From contig JAJPIN010000076.1 in NCBI GenBank assembly GCA_021324715.1, positions 1 to 35,082 of the forward strand: DNA of 35,082 bases. The letters run 5' to 3'. The number at the start of each line of letters is the position of its first letter. Within the stretch, counting starts at the first letter, position 1. The translations under genes were made by a program, and so were the position numbers. Positions 16,571 through 25,043 of this stretch are shown in pieces. The notes beneath the pieces were generated by a model. It was not told the DNA's origin. It saw only the letters and a list, made by a program, of their open reading frames with translations, and ran no database searches. This DNA is from Nitrososphaeria archaeon. GTDB taxonomy: Archaea > Thermoproteota > Nitrososphaeria > Nitrososphaerales > Nitrososphaeraceae.

Positions 16571-18166
16571 GTGACAAAACAGGATATAAAAAAAATCAAA
16601 ACTGATTCAGGTATTCCAGTAAAAAGTATTTTTTCTTCAAAAGACTTTCTTAAAAACGAATATGACGAGGAGAAAGCGGGTAGATTTCCATATACAAGGG
16701 GACTTTATCCTAACATGTATAGAGAAAGACTATGGACCATGCGTCAGTACAGTGGATTTGGAAGTGCTGAAGAAACTAACAAGAGATTTAGGTTCTTGTT
16801 AGAACATGGACAGACTGGACTTTCTCTTGCTTTCGATCTACCGACGCAAACTGGAAGGGATTCTGACAATCCGTACTCACAGGGCGAGGTAGGCAGAACC
16901 GGAGTTGCAATCAGCTCTATAAACAACATGATGACCTGCTTTGAGAATATACCTCTAGACAAGGTTAGTACTTCCATGACAATAAATTCAACCGCTTCAA
17001 CCCTTTTGGCGCTTTACATTGTAGTTGCCGAATCGCAGGGAGTTTCATCTAACAGCTTGAGGGGCACGACCCAAAATGATATTTTAAAGGAGTATATTGC
17101 ACGTAACACCTACATTTATCCACCAAAAGAGTCAATGAGAATAATTGGTGACATGATTCAGTATTGTTCAAAGAACGTACCACAGTGGTATCCGATTAGT
17201 ATTTCTGGTTATCATATGCGCGAAGCAGGTGCAAATGCCATCCAAGAATTAGCTTTTACTTTTGCCAACGCAATAGAATATATCAATACATGTATATCGA
17301 GAGGATTAAAAGTTGATGAATTTGCCCCGCGTTTGTCATTCTTTTTTTGTTGTACTATGGATTTCTTTGAAGAGGTAGCAAAATTTAGAGCTGCACGTCG
17401 TATTTACGCAAAAATAATGAAAGAAAGATTTGGGGCCAAAAATGAGAAGTCAACTCACTTGCGTTTTCATGTCCAGACTAGCGGTGAATCACTAACAGCA
17501 CAACAAGTTGATAACAATGTAGTGAGGGTAACACTTGAAGCTCTGTCAGCTGTGTTGGGAGGGTGCCAGTCGTTGCACACAAATTCTAGAGATGAGGCAT
17601 TAGCACTACCAACTGAAGAATCAGTCAAGGTAGCATTGAGAACTCAGCAGATTATAGCTAATGAAACAGGAGTAACAAAGACTGTCGATCCTCTATCAGG
17701 ATCGCATTATCTTGAATATCTAACATCCAAGATAGAGGAAGGAGTTGAAAAATATCTAAAGAAAATAGAAAAGTTAGGAGGCTCCTTAGCAGCGATAGAA
17801 AAGGGTTACTTTCAAGAGGAAATAAGGCGTAATGCTTACCAATTAAAAAAAGAGATAGACTACAATGATCGCATAATTGTGGGTGTAAACAAATTTCAGG
17901 ATCAAAATGATATTGAACCACAATTGAATACTATAGATCCAGAAATTGAGACACGTCAAGTAAAAAAGTTGATAGAATTTAAGAATAACAGAGATCAAAC
18001 TAAAGTGAGTTCTGAAATAAGCAAATTGCGAAAATTTGCTGAAAGGGAAGTGGAAAATTTGATGCCTCATATTATTTCTGCGGTAAAAGGGCATGTTACT
18101 TTAGGAGAGATAAGCGATGTATTTGTTGATATCTTTGGCAGATATGAACCAAAGTTTTCTTTTTGA
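16571..18166 (+). CDS. mcmA1: Methylmalonyl-CoA mutase, large (catalytic) subunit
   Basis: The catalytic TIM-barrel subunit, 531 residues, lacking the B12 domain that is encoded separately at 15122-15538. Family signatures include RERLWTMRQYSGFGSAEETN, GLSLAFDLPTQTGRDSD, the DMIQYC and PISISGYHMREAGA segments, the TSGESLTAQQVDNN region and VDPLSGSHYLE. The MRQYSG and YHMREAG segments place it with methylmalonyl-CoA mutase; related isobutyryl-CoA or 2-hydroxyisobutyryl-CoA mutases are an alternative, but the adjacent methylmalonyl-CoA epimerase and MeaB decide for this substrate. The start is GTG, seven bases after the meaB stop. Very secure. Confidence 0.96.
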   Translation: MTKQDIKKIKTDSGIPVKSIFSSKDFLKNEYDEEKAGRFPYTRGLYPNMYRERLWTMRQYSGFGSAEETNKRFRFLLEHGQTGLSLAFDLPTQTGRDSDNPYSQGEVGRTGVAISSINNMMTCFENIPLDKVSTSMTINSTASTLLALYIVVAESQGVSSNSLRGTTQNDILKEYIARNTYIYPPKESMRIIGDMIQYCSKNVPQWYPISISGYHMREAGANAIQELAFTFANAIEYINTCISRGLKVDEFAPRLSFFFCCTMDFFEEVAKFRAARRIYAKIMKERFGAKNEKSTHLRFHVQTSGESLTAQQVDNNVVRVTLEALSAVLGGCQSLHTNSRDEALALPTEESVKVALRTQQIIANETGVTKTVDPLSGSHYLEYLTSKIEEGVEKYLKKIEKLGGSLAAIEKGYFQEEIRRNAYQLKKEIDYNDRIIVGVNKFQDQNDIEPQLNTIDPEIETRQVKKLIEFKNNRDQTKVSSEISKLRKFAEREVENLMPHIISAVKGHVTLGEISDVFVDIFGRYEPKFSF

Positions 18167-18178
18167 CGGTGGTATGAT

Positions 18179-18586
18179 ATGAGAGTAGATCACGTAGCCA
18201 TAGCAGTTAACAATGTTGATGAAGCAATAAAGAATTATGAAAAGATATTGAAAATTGATAAAATCGACATAGAAGAAGTTCCTACAGAAAGGGTAAAGGT
18301 CGCTATTTTGAGATTAGAGGACACAAGAATTGAGCTAATTGAGCCTACTGCAGATGACAGTCCAATAAAAAAATTTTTGACAGATCGTGGCGAAGGTATT
18401 CACCATATTGCTATTACAGCAGATGACATAGATAATGATGTTGATAGGGCAATTGCCAATGGAACTAGGATGATTGGAAACATTAGATCTGGATCTTATG
18501 GAAGGAAAATAACATTTATCCACCCTAAATCGATGAATGGTGTACTGACAGAATTCTGTCAAGCTGCGCCTGATAAGAGGGAGTAA
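18179..18586 (+). CDS. mce: Methylmalonyl-CoA epimerase
   Basis: Interconverts (S)- and (R)-methylmalonyl-CoA ahead of the mutase. A 135-residue vicinal-oxygen-chelate fold protein of two beta-alpha-beta-beta-beta repeats. Metal ligands are visible as the His of DHVAIAVNNVDEAI (residues 3-16), the His pair of GEGIHHIAI, the Glu of RIELIEP, and the last Glu near VLTEFCQ. A GGTGG seven bases before the ATG is a Shine-Dalgarno-like site, expected for an internal operon gene. It is the last gene of the meaB-mcmA1-mce unit. The acyl-CoA product would enter the autotrophic cycle as succinyl-CoA. Very secure. Confidence 0.96.
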   Translation: MRVDHVAIAVNNVDEAIKNYEKILKIDKIDIEEVPTERVKVAILRLEDTRIELIEPTADDSPIKKFLTDRGEGIHHIAITADDIDNDVDRAIANGTRMIGNIRSGSYGRKITFIHPKSMNGVLTEFCQAAPDKRE

Positions 18587-18660
18587 CACCTTCTAACATC
18601 GTAGAATCACATACAAAAGTGGTTCGTATATAAAACGACTACCTACTCTCATTTTGATTT

Positions 18661-18694
18661 AATTACGAATCAATTTATTAATTGCGGAATCAAT
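18661..18694. repeat. Imperfect direct repeat between mce and leuB
   Basis: AATTACGAATCAAT (18661-18674) and AATTGCGGAATCAAT (18680-18694), 19-base period, in the 146-base gap between two convergent genes. Probably chance or a minor element; nothing coding is seen here. Confidence 0.25.
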
Positions 18695-18732
18695 ATTATG
18701 GATTTTAGATCACAGTAGGAATACTTTGAAAA

Positions 18733-19770
18733 TCACGAAATTAACTTAGTTACAAACATTTTTGTAAATTCGTCAGTATGCATATCACCACCCACATCTA
18801 TCGTTTTCAAGTTCTGTTTAAGTAAATTTGTCAAAGTATTTTCTATTTTTTTCCCCAGATCATTGAGATTATCTTCCTCTCCATTCTTGTTTTTGCTGCC
18901 TAGCCAGTCGAACATCATTTTTATGGCTAAGAACATAGATGAAGGATTTGCAATATTCCTTTTTGCAATATCAAACGCGGCACCATGAACGGGTTCAAAT
19001 ATAGCAAACTTTCTTCCGATATTTCCTGCCGGGGCCAGACCTAACCCGCCAACAACTTGAGCAGCCTCATCTGAGAGAATATCTCCAAACAAGTTCGTTG
19101 TCAATATCACATCAAATTTTTCGGGATTTCTAATTAGATTCATAGCACATGCATCAACATAAGATTCAGTAAATTCCACATCTGGGTATTTTTTTGCAAC
19201 ATCATTACTAATTTTAGAAAACAATGTGTCTCCGACTCTCATAACATTTGACTTGTGAACACAGACAACCTTTCTTTTATTATCTCTCCTTAATGCTTCT
19301 TCGAAGGCATATTCTGCTATTTTCCTTGATGCCTCTGCAGTTGTTAGTCTTAAACCTATTACCGCATCATTTCCTATTGGAAATTCCCATCCAAGATAAA
19401 TGTCCTCAGTATTTTCTCTAACAATTACGAGATCGACCGATGGATTTAGCGACTTTACATTTGGATACGATTTTGCTGGCCTTATGTTAGCATAAAGGTC
19501 GAAATATCTTCTTAGAACAAGAATTACGTCTGCTGCACTCTCTCCCACAGGTGCCTTAAGACAAGCATCTGATTTTTTTATGCTCTCAAAGGAAAAATCT
19601 GGCAGAGCCTTACTGTACTTTATTAAGGCATTGTCTCCTGCTTCTACCTTAACAATATCAAACTTTATTCCGGAGCAGTCACTGATCTTTTCAAGTAGTA
19701 CCTGACCTGAATTAGCTAAATCTGGACCTATTCCATCACCATTAACTAAGGTAATATTATATCTGGTCAA
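18733..19770 (-). CDS. leuB: 3-isopropylmalate dehydrogenase
   Basis: Oxidative decarboxylation of 3-isopropylmalate in leucine synthesis. 345 residues of the isocitrate/isopropylmalate dehydrogenase family: VNGDGIGPDLA at the N-terminus, RENTEDIYLGWE, the KSNVMRVGDTLF segment, the metal-binding TTNLFGDILSDEAA and the adenine-loop EPVHGAAFDIAKRNIANP. The adjacent leuA, 26 bases upstream in the same direction, decides for isopropylmalate over homoisocitrate or isocitrate, although promiscuity in this family is common. The start is TTG. It is the last gene of the ilvB-ilvH-leuA-leuB unit. leuC and leuD are outside the window. Family very secure, substrate likely. Confidence 0.92.
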   Translation of the reverse strand: MTRYNITLVNGDGIGPDLANSGQVLLEKISDCSGIKFDIVKVEAGDNALIKYSKALPDFSFESIKKSDACLKAPVGESAADVILVLRRYFDLYANIRPAKSYPNVKSLNPSVDLVIVRENTEDIYLGWEFPIGNDAVIGLRLTTAEASRKIAEYAFEEALRRDNKRKVVCVHKSNVMRVGDTLFSKISNDVAKKYPDVEFTESYVDACAMNLIRNPEKFDVILTTNLFGDILSDEAAQVVGGLGLAPAGNIGRKFAIFEPVHGAAFDIAKRNIANPSSMFLAIKMMFDWLGSKNKNGEEDNLNDLGKKIENTLTNLLKQNLKTIDVGGDMHTDEFTKMFVTKLIS

Positions 19771-19796
19771 AATAATTAACCCAAACTAAATAGATT

Positions 19797-21305
19797 TTAA
19801 TTCTTTGAATATAGTACCTTTCTTAACATTACTTTATTTATAGCATCTATCATTGCTTCTACTGAAGCCACAACCACATCTTCTCCTGATTTTCTTGAAG
19901 AAAGAACGTTACCATCCACATCCTCGACCTTTATCGTAACCTCTGCCAGTGCATCTGATCCTCCTGTAATTGACTCAAGACGATATTCTCTTATTCGAAT
20001 ACTTGCCATGTCTACGGCAATTTTTTGTATCGCTTTAAGTACTGCATCAACTGGGCCAACTCCAGTTTCTGATGCAACCAAGTCTTTCCCATGTGTATTA
20101 AGTCTAATTACTGCAGTTGGAATGATATTCATACCAGTTACAATATGGAAATCATAGAGCTTAAATTTCTCTTCAAATTTAGCGCTACCCATCACTTCAC
20201 CTGCAATTGACAAAAGTTGTGATGTAGTAATTGATCTACCTGTATCAGCTACGCCTTTTTGCTTTTCAATAATTTTATGTAGTTGTTGGTCTGTAGGTTC
20301 AATTCCAAAATCACTCAAGATTGCACGAATTCCATGAGCTCCTGCATGTTTACCTGCCTGGAGCCACCTTTTTCTACCAACTAACTCAGGACTTATTGGT
20401 TCGTAGGTTAAAGGATTATTTATAATGCCGTGTGTGTGGATACCTGATTCATGGCCAAAGGCATTCTCTCCGATTATTGCCTTATTCGGTTGAACTATAA
20501 CGCCCATTGAATTTGAAACGAATTTTGAAATTTCATATAGTAAGTTTACTTTAATATTGTGCTTTCTAGAATATAGGCACTGCAAAGCCATAACAAATTC
20601 TTCGAGGGAAGCGTTACCTGCCCTTTCTCCAAGACCGTTAATGGTAACATGTGCGCATGATCCTCCTGCCCTAATTGCGGCAATAGAATTTGCAACTGCA
20701 AGACCAAAATCATTATGACAATGAACACTAATTGGAGTATTCATCTTTGAACGAATTTCCTCAACTAGTGAGGTAATATATTCTGGCGTTGCGTATCCAA
20801 CGGTATCTGGAATGTCTATTCTATCTGCACCGGCTTCAACCACACCTGTAAAGACATCAATAAGAAATTTCCTATCAGATCTTGTAGCATCCTCAGCAGA
20901 AAACTCAACTTTTAATCCGTGAGACTTTGCATACTCCACTGCCCAAAGTGCTTTTTCCAACACCTGTTGCCTCGACATTTTTAATTTGAATTGCATATGA
21001 ATATCCGAAGTGGCAATAAATGTATGAACATAATCTACGCCGCAGTCTATTGCTGAATCAATATCCGACTGGACAGTTCTTGCCAACGCACAAACCTCCG
21101 TGTCTAATTTCTGTTTTACAATATTCTTTATTCCTTCTTTTTCACCGTCAGATACCACGGGAAATCCAGCTTCTATCGTGTCAACACCGAGCTCGGATAA
21201 TTTAATAGCAATATTCAATTTTTGTTCTGGAGTAATAGAAACTCCAGGTGTCTGCTCACCATCCCTCAATGTTGTATCAAATATTCTTACTTTTTGGGAT
21301 TCCAT
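19797..21305 (-). CDS. leuA: 2-isopropylmalate synthase
   Basis: Condenses acetyl-CoA with 2-ketoisovalerate, the committed step to leucine. 502 residues: a TIM-barrel with RIFDTTLRDGEQTPGVS at the start, the metal-binding SVHCHNDFG and NGLGERAGN, and GHESGIHTHGI; then a linker and a C-terminal allosteric LeuA-dimer domain (about 390-495) that gives feedback control. Citramalate synthase, which also has this layout, is an alternative; the leuB neighbour favours LeuA. A GAGGAGA Shine-Dalgarno site lies seven bases before the ATG, inside the end of ilvH. Family very secure. Confidence 0.93.
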   Translation of the reverse strand: MESQKVRIFDTTLRDGEQTPGVSITPEQKLNIAIKLSELGVDTIEAGFPVVSDGEKEGIKNIVKQKLDTEVCALARTVQSDIDSAIDCGVDYVHTFIATSDIHMQFKLKMSRQQVLEKALWAVEYAKSHGLKVEFSAEDATRSDRKFLIDVFTGVVEAGADRIDIPDTVGYATPEYITSLVEEIRSKMNTPISVHCHNDFGLAVANSIAAIRAGGSCAHVTINGLGERAGNASLEEFVMALQCLYSRKHNIKVNLLYEISKFVSNSMGVIVQPNKAIIGENAFGHESGIHTHGIINNPLTYEPISPELVGRKRWLQAGKHAGAHGIRAILSDFGIEPTDQQLHKIIEKQKGVADTGRSITTSQLLSIAGEVMGSAKFEEKFKLYDFHIVTGMNIIPTAVIRLNTHGKDLVASETGVGPVDAVLKAIQKIAVDMASIRIREYRLESITGGSDALAEVTIKVEDVDGNVLSSRKSGEDVVVASVEAMIDAINKVMLRKVLYSKN

Positions 21306-21308
21306 AGA

Positions 21309-21815
21309 TCATTCTCCTCTCTGAAGAGCCGATACACCAGTCCGTGCCATCTCTACTATATCGTATTGTATTATAAGATTCTTAAACGCATCTATTTTGT
21401 CTGGCGTTCCAATGACTTCGACTGTGACAGATTCCTTTCCGATGTCCAAGATGTTCGCCCTGAACACATTAGCAAAATTTATGATTTCATTTCTGTTCGT
21501 GAAGTCCTTTGCTCTTATCTTTATTAGGGCTAATTCTCTATAGACAGTATTGTTAACGTCTAAAACCTCCACTTCCACAATGTCAATGAGTTTTCTCAAC
21601 TGTTTGACCAGCTGATCAAGTATAGATTCGTCTATCCTGGTTGTAATTGTCATTCTTGAGAGGTCGGGTTTTTCGGTAATTCCTACTGTAATACTCTCAA
21701 TATTGAAATTTCTTGCACGAAAGAGATTGGTTATGCGAAATAGTACTCCCGGTTTATTTTCAACGAGAGATGATATGATATACAGCGGTTTGTTCCTGTA
21801 CTCTTTTGAGCTCAT
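21309..21815 (-). CDS. ilvH: Acetolactate synthase regulatory (small) subunit
   Basis: 168 residues: an N-terminal ACT domain beginning YIISSLVENKPGVLFRITNLF with RNFNIESITVG, followed by the C-terminal acetolactate-synthase small-subunit domain (RELALIKIRAKDFTN to EMARTGVSALQRGE). It activates the large subunit and confers valine feedback inhibition. Only three bases separate it from ilvB upstream and leuA downstream, so translation is probably coupled. Its length matches the bacterial IlvH class. Symbol ilvN is an equivalent name. Very secure. Confidence 0.96.
   Translation of the reverse strand: MSSKEYRNKPLYIISSLVENKPGVLFRITNLFRARNFNIESITVGITEKPDLSRMTITTRIDESILDQLVKQLRKLIDIVEVEVLDVNNTVYRELALIKIRAKDFTNRNEIINFANVFRANILDIGKESVTVEVIGTPDKIDAFKNLIIQYDIVEMARTGVSALQRGE
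21313..21319 (-). promoter_or_regulatory. Ribosome binding site of leuA
   Basis: Reverse-strand GAGGAGA, seven bases upstream of the leuA ATG and inside the 3' end of ilvH. It fixes the leuA start and shows that internal operon genes here use Shine-Dalgarno sites while first genes appear leaderless. Confidence 0.6.
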
Positions 21816-21818
21816 ATT

Positions 21819-23507
21819 TCATGCACCAGTAATCATATCTTTGAGTCCAGTACCGGGAGCAACAAATGGATATACGTCCTCTTCTGGGTCGATTGTAATG
21901 TCGATCACAGTAGCAACTTCAGTTCTAAGTGCACTTTTAATTGCTTTGTCTAACTCGTCCATTGATTGAACCTTGAATCCATTTGCTCCATATGCCTCTG
22001 CAATCTTGACATAATCAGGACATCTTTTTTGATGAACACCCATATATCTCCTGTCATAAAAAGTCCTTTGCCATTGAGCGACCATGCCTAGCATATCATT
22101 ATTTAACAAAAATACTATCACTGGTAGATTTTCCAGTACAGAAACTGCTAATGAATTTTCTGTCATGTTAAATGATCCATCGCCGGCGATGTCTACAACT
22201 GGTACGTTTGGTCTCGCAGCCTTTGCCCCGATTGATGCCGGAAACCCAAATCCCATTGTTCCTAACCCAGTCGAACTAAAAAAAGTCCCAGGAGAAATAA
22301 CATCAAAATGGAGGGAAGTCCACATTTGGCACTGACCTACTTCTGTTGTTACTATGGAATCTACAGGCAATAATTCTCTTAATTTTTTAAGGGCTTTTCT
22401 GGCAGTCAATTCCCTAGGATAATCCTTAATATTTTGTGAAAAATAATCAATTAGCTCTTTCCTCCGCTGAAGCCAAGGACTATCAGAGCTCCGGTTCGTT
22501 CTTCCCTTAGATAACATCTTTACCATAGTTCTAAGTGCCGATTTTACATCTCCGACAATAGCGATGTCTACGGACTTGTTTTTTCCAATTTCAGCAGGGT
22601 CTATATCAAGATGTATGATGTTCATACCTTTACCAAATTCATCGAACCTTCCGACTGAACGATCTGAAAATCTTGCACCTACTGCAAGGATACAGTCTGC
22701 TTCAAGTATAATTCTATTTGCTTCGGCATGACCATGCATTCCGATAGGTCCCATGGCCAGTGGATGATTTTCAGGAAATGCTCCTTTACCCTTAAATGTA
22801 GTAACAACTGGAGCCATAATAAGTTCAGCTAATGCCTGAAGTTCTGAGAAAGCTCCTGACAAGATAACACCTCCACCAGCCATAATAATTGGACGTTGTG
22901 AAGAGATTATTAGTTCAACGGCCTTTCCAACATTAGACAAATCCGGATCGACTATAGGCTTGTATCCTCGTACCTTTATCAGATCTGGAAATTGTATATC
23001 AGTAACTTCTTGTTGTACATCTTTTGGGATATCGACCAAAACTGGTCCAGGTCTACCACTTTCAGCAATGTAGAATGATTTTTTTATAACTTCAGGAATC
23101 TCGGTTGCAAGTCTGGGTTGAAAAGCATATTTTGTACATGGATTAGCAACACCAATTATGTCAGTTTCCTGAAATGCATCCTTTCCAATCATGTTCAAAG
23201 GTACTTGCCCAGTTATTGCAATTAGTGGTGAAGAATCTGCATAGGCAGTGGCTATTCCTGTGATCAGATTTGTTGCACCGGGTCCTGACGTTGCAAGGCA
23301 CACACCTGCTTTTCTCTTTATTCTCGCATAACCATCAGCCATATGAGCGGCAGATTGTTCATGTCTTACCAAAACGTGCCTAAACTTTGCGTCAACAAGT
23401 GCATCGTAAATTGGCAGATTTGCGCCCCCTGGAAGTCCAAATACTATTTCAACACCTTCTTTCTCTAGGGATTGCATTAGAGCTTTAGAGCCGCTCATTT
23501 CAGACAT
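21819..23507 (-). CDS. ilvB: Acetolactate synthase catalytic (large) subunit
   Basis: A thiamine-diphosphate and FAD enzyme that forms 2-acetolactate or 2-aceto-2-hydroxybutyrate from pyruvate. I take the ATG at 23507 (562 residues, MSEMSGSKALMQSLEKEG), not a frame beginning at 23660: the extra 51 residues are unlike the family and contain the sequence TATATATA at the leaderless distance from 23507. Visible motifs are FGLPGGANLPIYDAL, the activating Glu in VRHEQSAAHMADGYAR, and the C-terminal thiamine-diphosphate site GDGSFNMTENSLA ending in LLNND. It is the first gene of the ilvB-ilvH-leuA-leuB operon. Identity very secure, start likely. Confidence 0.96.
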   Translation of the reverse strand: MSEMSGSKALMQSLEKEGVEIVFGLPGGANLPIYDALVDAKFRHVLVRHEQSAAHMADGYARIKRKAGVCLATSGPGATNLITGIATAYADSSPLIAITGQVPLNMIGKDAFQETDIIGVANPCTKYAFQPRLATEIPEVIKKSFYIAESGRPGPVLVDIPKDVQQEVTDIQFPDLIKVRGYKPIVDPDLSNVGKAVELIISSQRPIIMAGGGVILSGAFSELQALAELIMAPVVTTFKGKGAFPENHPLAMGPIGMHGHAEANRIILEADCILAVGARFSDRSVGRFDEFGKGMNIIHLDIDPAEIGKNKSVDIAIVGDVKSALRTMVKMLSKGRTNRSSDSPWLQRRKELIDYFSQNIKDYPRELTARKALKKLRELLPVDSIVTTEVGQCQMWTSLHFDVISPGTFFSSTGLGTMGFGFPASIGAKAARPNVPVVDIAGDGSFNMTENSLAVSVLENLPVIVFLLNNDMLGMVAQWQRTFYDRRYMGVHQKRCPDYVKIAEAYGANGFKVQSMDELDKAIKSALRTEVATVIDITIDPEEDVYPFVAPGTGLKDMITGA

Positions 23508-23531
23508 TGTACGAATATTCATTGAAACTTC

Positions 23532-23540
23532 ATATATATA
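23532..23540 (-). promoter_or_regulatory. TATA box of the ilvB-ilvH-leuA-leuB operon
   Basis: Reverse-strand TATATATAT, centred about 29 bases upstream of the ATG at 23507. It lies within the longest possible ilvB frame, which argues for the shorter start. Confidence 0.55.
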
Positions 23541-23680
23541 CTCGTTGTCAATACTTTGACATTCATTTGTGTGATAATTCAGTTTGGGTCTTTTTAGGGA
23601 CGAATGAATCTGTAGGAATGATTTCTTCCATATATGTTTTGTAAAGGTTAAAGTAGACATGAAAAGATTCTTTTAACCAT

Positions 23681-24394
23681 ATGAATTCCAGTGTAAAAAA
23701 TGATCGATTAGCTGGAAATAACAATTACGAGAAACTTTCAGAGGATTTTTTCAAGAGATATATTGTTGAGGGATGTACTATAGGACTAGGCAGTGGTAGA
23801 ACTGTAGAGAGAATTGTGCGCAATATTGGAAATTTGGAATATAAAGATTCGTTGGAATTTATTGTAACATCTCTTCAAATAAGAATAGTAACTGAAACTA
23901 TGGGCTTAAAAATAGTCGAACAGAGTAAGAATGGAATAATTGATGTTGTGTTGGATGGCGCAGATCAGATAGATTCGGATTACAATATGATAAAAGGAGG
24001 GGGAGGTGCTCTTCTAAAAGAAAAAATCCTAATTTCATCGTCACAAAAATTTGTGATTGTTGCGCAGGCTGATAAATTTGTCGAGAAGTTCAACATGCCG
24101 GTTCCTGTTGAGGTTACTCCATTTGGAAGAAACATTGTAATGAAAAAACTGGAGGAAATTGGAGGTTTACCGAAAATGCGTATGCTAGAAAGAGGTTATC
24201 CATTTATTACGGAAAATGGTAACATAATTTTTGATACGTTGTTACCAAAATATGAAGATTTAAAAGAAACTGAAATGGAAATAAAAAATATTCCAGGTGT
24301 CATAGAAGTAGGATTGTTTACTAAGCATGCATGTTCTTATTACAAGATCACTGGAGACAACGATTTTGAACTTATATCGCCTCGACGAATCTAG
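23681..24394 (+). CDS. rpiA: Ribose-5-phosphate isomerase A
   Basis: Interconverts ribulose 5-phosphate and ribose 5-phosphate, supplying nucleotides and aromatic precursors. 237 residues. RpiA motifs are visible: GLGSGRTVERIV near residue 40, VLDGADQIDSDYNMIKGGGG with the catalytic acid, then GALLKEKI, and PVPVEVTPFGR. The length is typical. ATG at 23681; a weak AT element about 30 bases upstream could be its promoter. It is divergent from the ilvB operon and downstream of none of its own pathway. In archaea it works with the reverse ribulose-monophosphate route. Very secure. Confidence 0.96.
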   Translation: MNSSVKNDRLAGNNNYEKLSEDFFKRYIVEGCTIGLGSGRTVERIVRNIGNLEYKDSLEFIVTSLQIRIVTETMGLKIVEQSKNGIIDVVLDGADQIDSDYNMIKGGGGALLKEKILISSSQKFVIVAQADKFVEKFNMPVPVEVTPFGRNIVMKKLEEIGGLPKMRMLERGYPFITENGNIIFDTLLPKYEDLKETEMEIKNIPGVIEVGLFTKHACSYYKITGDNDFELISPRRI

Positions 24395-24479
24395 GCATCG
24401 TCACAATTTTGAACATCTATTATTACATTCTTCTCTTCAGTATCTAGTTCTCATATTACTGCATATTTGTTATTGAGCT

Positions 24480-24665
24480 TTAGACAAATTTTTCGTATCT
24501 TCTTTCAGCATTTATTATGAAGTCCAACGGATTTAATGAAATTCCACAACTCTTACATGTATTATTAACAACCTTTAACATGTCACGTACGGATTTTAAA
24601 TTCGAAATTCTGTTATTTAAAACTCCGCATTTGTAGCAAACTAGTTCAATATTGTAGTATGACAA
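24480..24665 (-). CDS. 61-residue zinc-ribbon protein
   Basis: A small protein starting at TTG (24665) and reading MSYYNIELVCYKCGVLNN, then VVNNTCKSCGISLNPLDF and a charged C-terminal helix (NAERRYEKFV). Two CxxC pairs (C10/C13 and C37/C40) indicate one zinc site, with a helical spacer between them (LKSVRDMLKV). It lies between rpiA (convergent) and the YHS microprotein (same strand, 91 bases upstream). Only a weak TATA element is seen. The regular cysteine pattern supports coding; function is unknown. Confidence 0.6.
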   Translation of the reverse strand: MSYYNIELVCYKCGVLNNRISNLKSVRDMLKVVNNTCKSCGISLNPLDFIINAERRYEKFV

Positions 24666-24756
24666 TAGTGAAATTCAGATTGTAATGAATATCTCCTGTT
24701 AGGTTAATTAGTTATGACAAAATATACTAATTCATATAACAATCGTAAAATACAAT

Positions 24757-24909
24757 TTATTGATTTTTCAAATACTTTCTAGGTTTTCTTGAAAAGATAC
24801 TCTTGCATCCCTCACAGCAAAAATAATATTTTTTCCCATTATACTCATGGATAGTGGCTAGATCTTCATCCATTTCTATTCCACATACAGGATCAACTGG
24901 CATTATCAT
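24757..24909 (-). CDS. YHS-domain metal-binding microprotein
   Basis: A 50-residue YHS domain. It begins MIMPVDPVCGIEMDEDLA with the family DPVCG motif and continues EYNGKKYYFCCEGCKSIFS and RKPRKYLKNQ. Cysteines C9, C31, C32 and C35 are conserved metal or thiol ligands of YHS domains, which occur as the small metal-binding modules of copper and mercury handling proteins and heavy-metal ATPases. A reverse-strand GATATAATATAAATAC is centred 26 bases upstream of the ATG at 24909, a strong leaderless promoter. In a copper-dependent ammonia oxidiser a copper role is an attractive inference, not shown here. Confidence 0.85.
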   Translation of the reverse strand: MIMPVDPVCGIEMDEDLATIHEYNGKKYYFCCEGCKSIFSRKPRKYLKNQ

Positions 24910-24926
24910 GTAGAATATTTCTTTTG

Positions 24927-24942
24927 TATTTATATTATATCG
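24927..24942 (-). promoter_or_regulatory. TATA box for the YHS microprotein
   Basis: Reverse-strand GATATAATATAAATAC centred 26 bases upstream of the ATG at 24909, the clearest leaderless promoter in the window. Confidence 0.6.
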
Positions 24943-25022
24943 TATTCTTGAAATTAGGGATTCCTGTGAGGTAAATAACCAGATTTGCTGAGAAATGTAA
25001 AGGTTTGAAAAAAGGCAATTGG

Positions 25023-25043
25023 TTTCATTTTACCAAAATGAAA
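25023..25043. repeat. Perfect inverted repeat, 9-base arms
   Basis: TTTCATTTT-ACC-AAAATGAAA, a perfect dyad with a 3-base spacer. It coincides with the 3' end of the gene fossil on the reverse strand, so it may be the old terminator hairpin, or an operator-like site. Confidence 0.45.

Noticed and set aside
18733..19770. Isocitrate or homoisocitrate dehydrogenase as an alternative for leuB
   Set aside because: The operon with leuA and the acetolactate synthase genes makes isopropylmalate the simplest substrate, although family members can be promiscuous.
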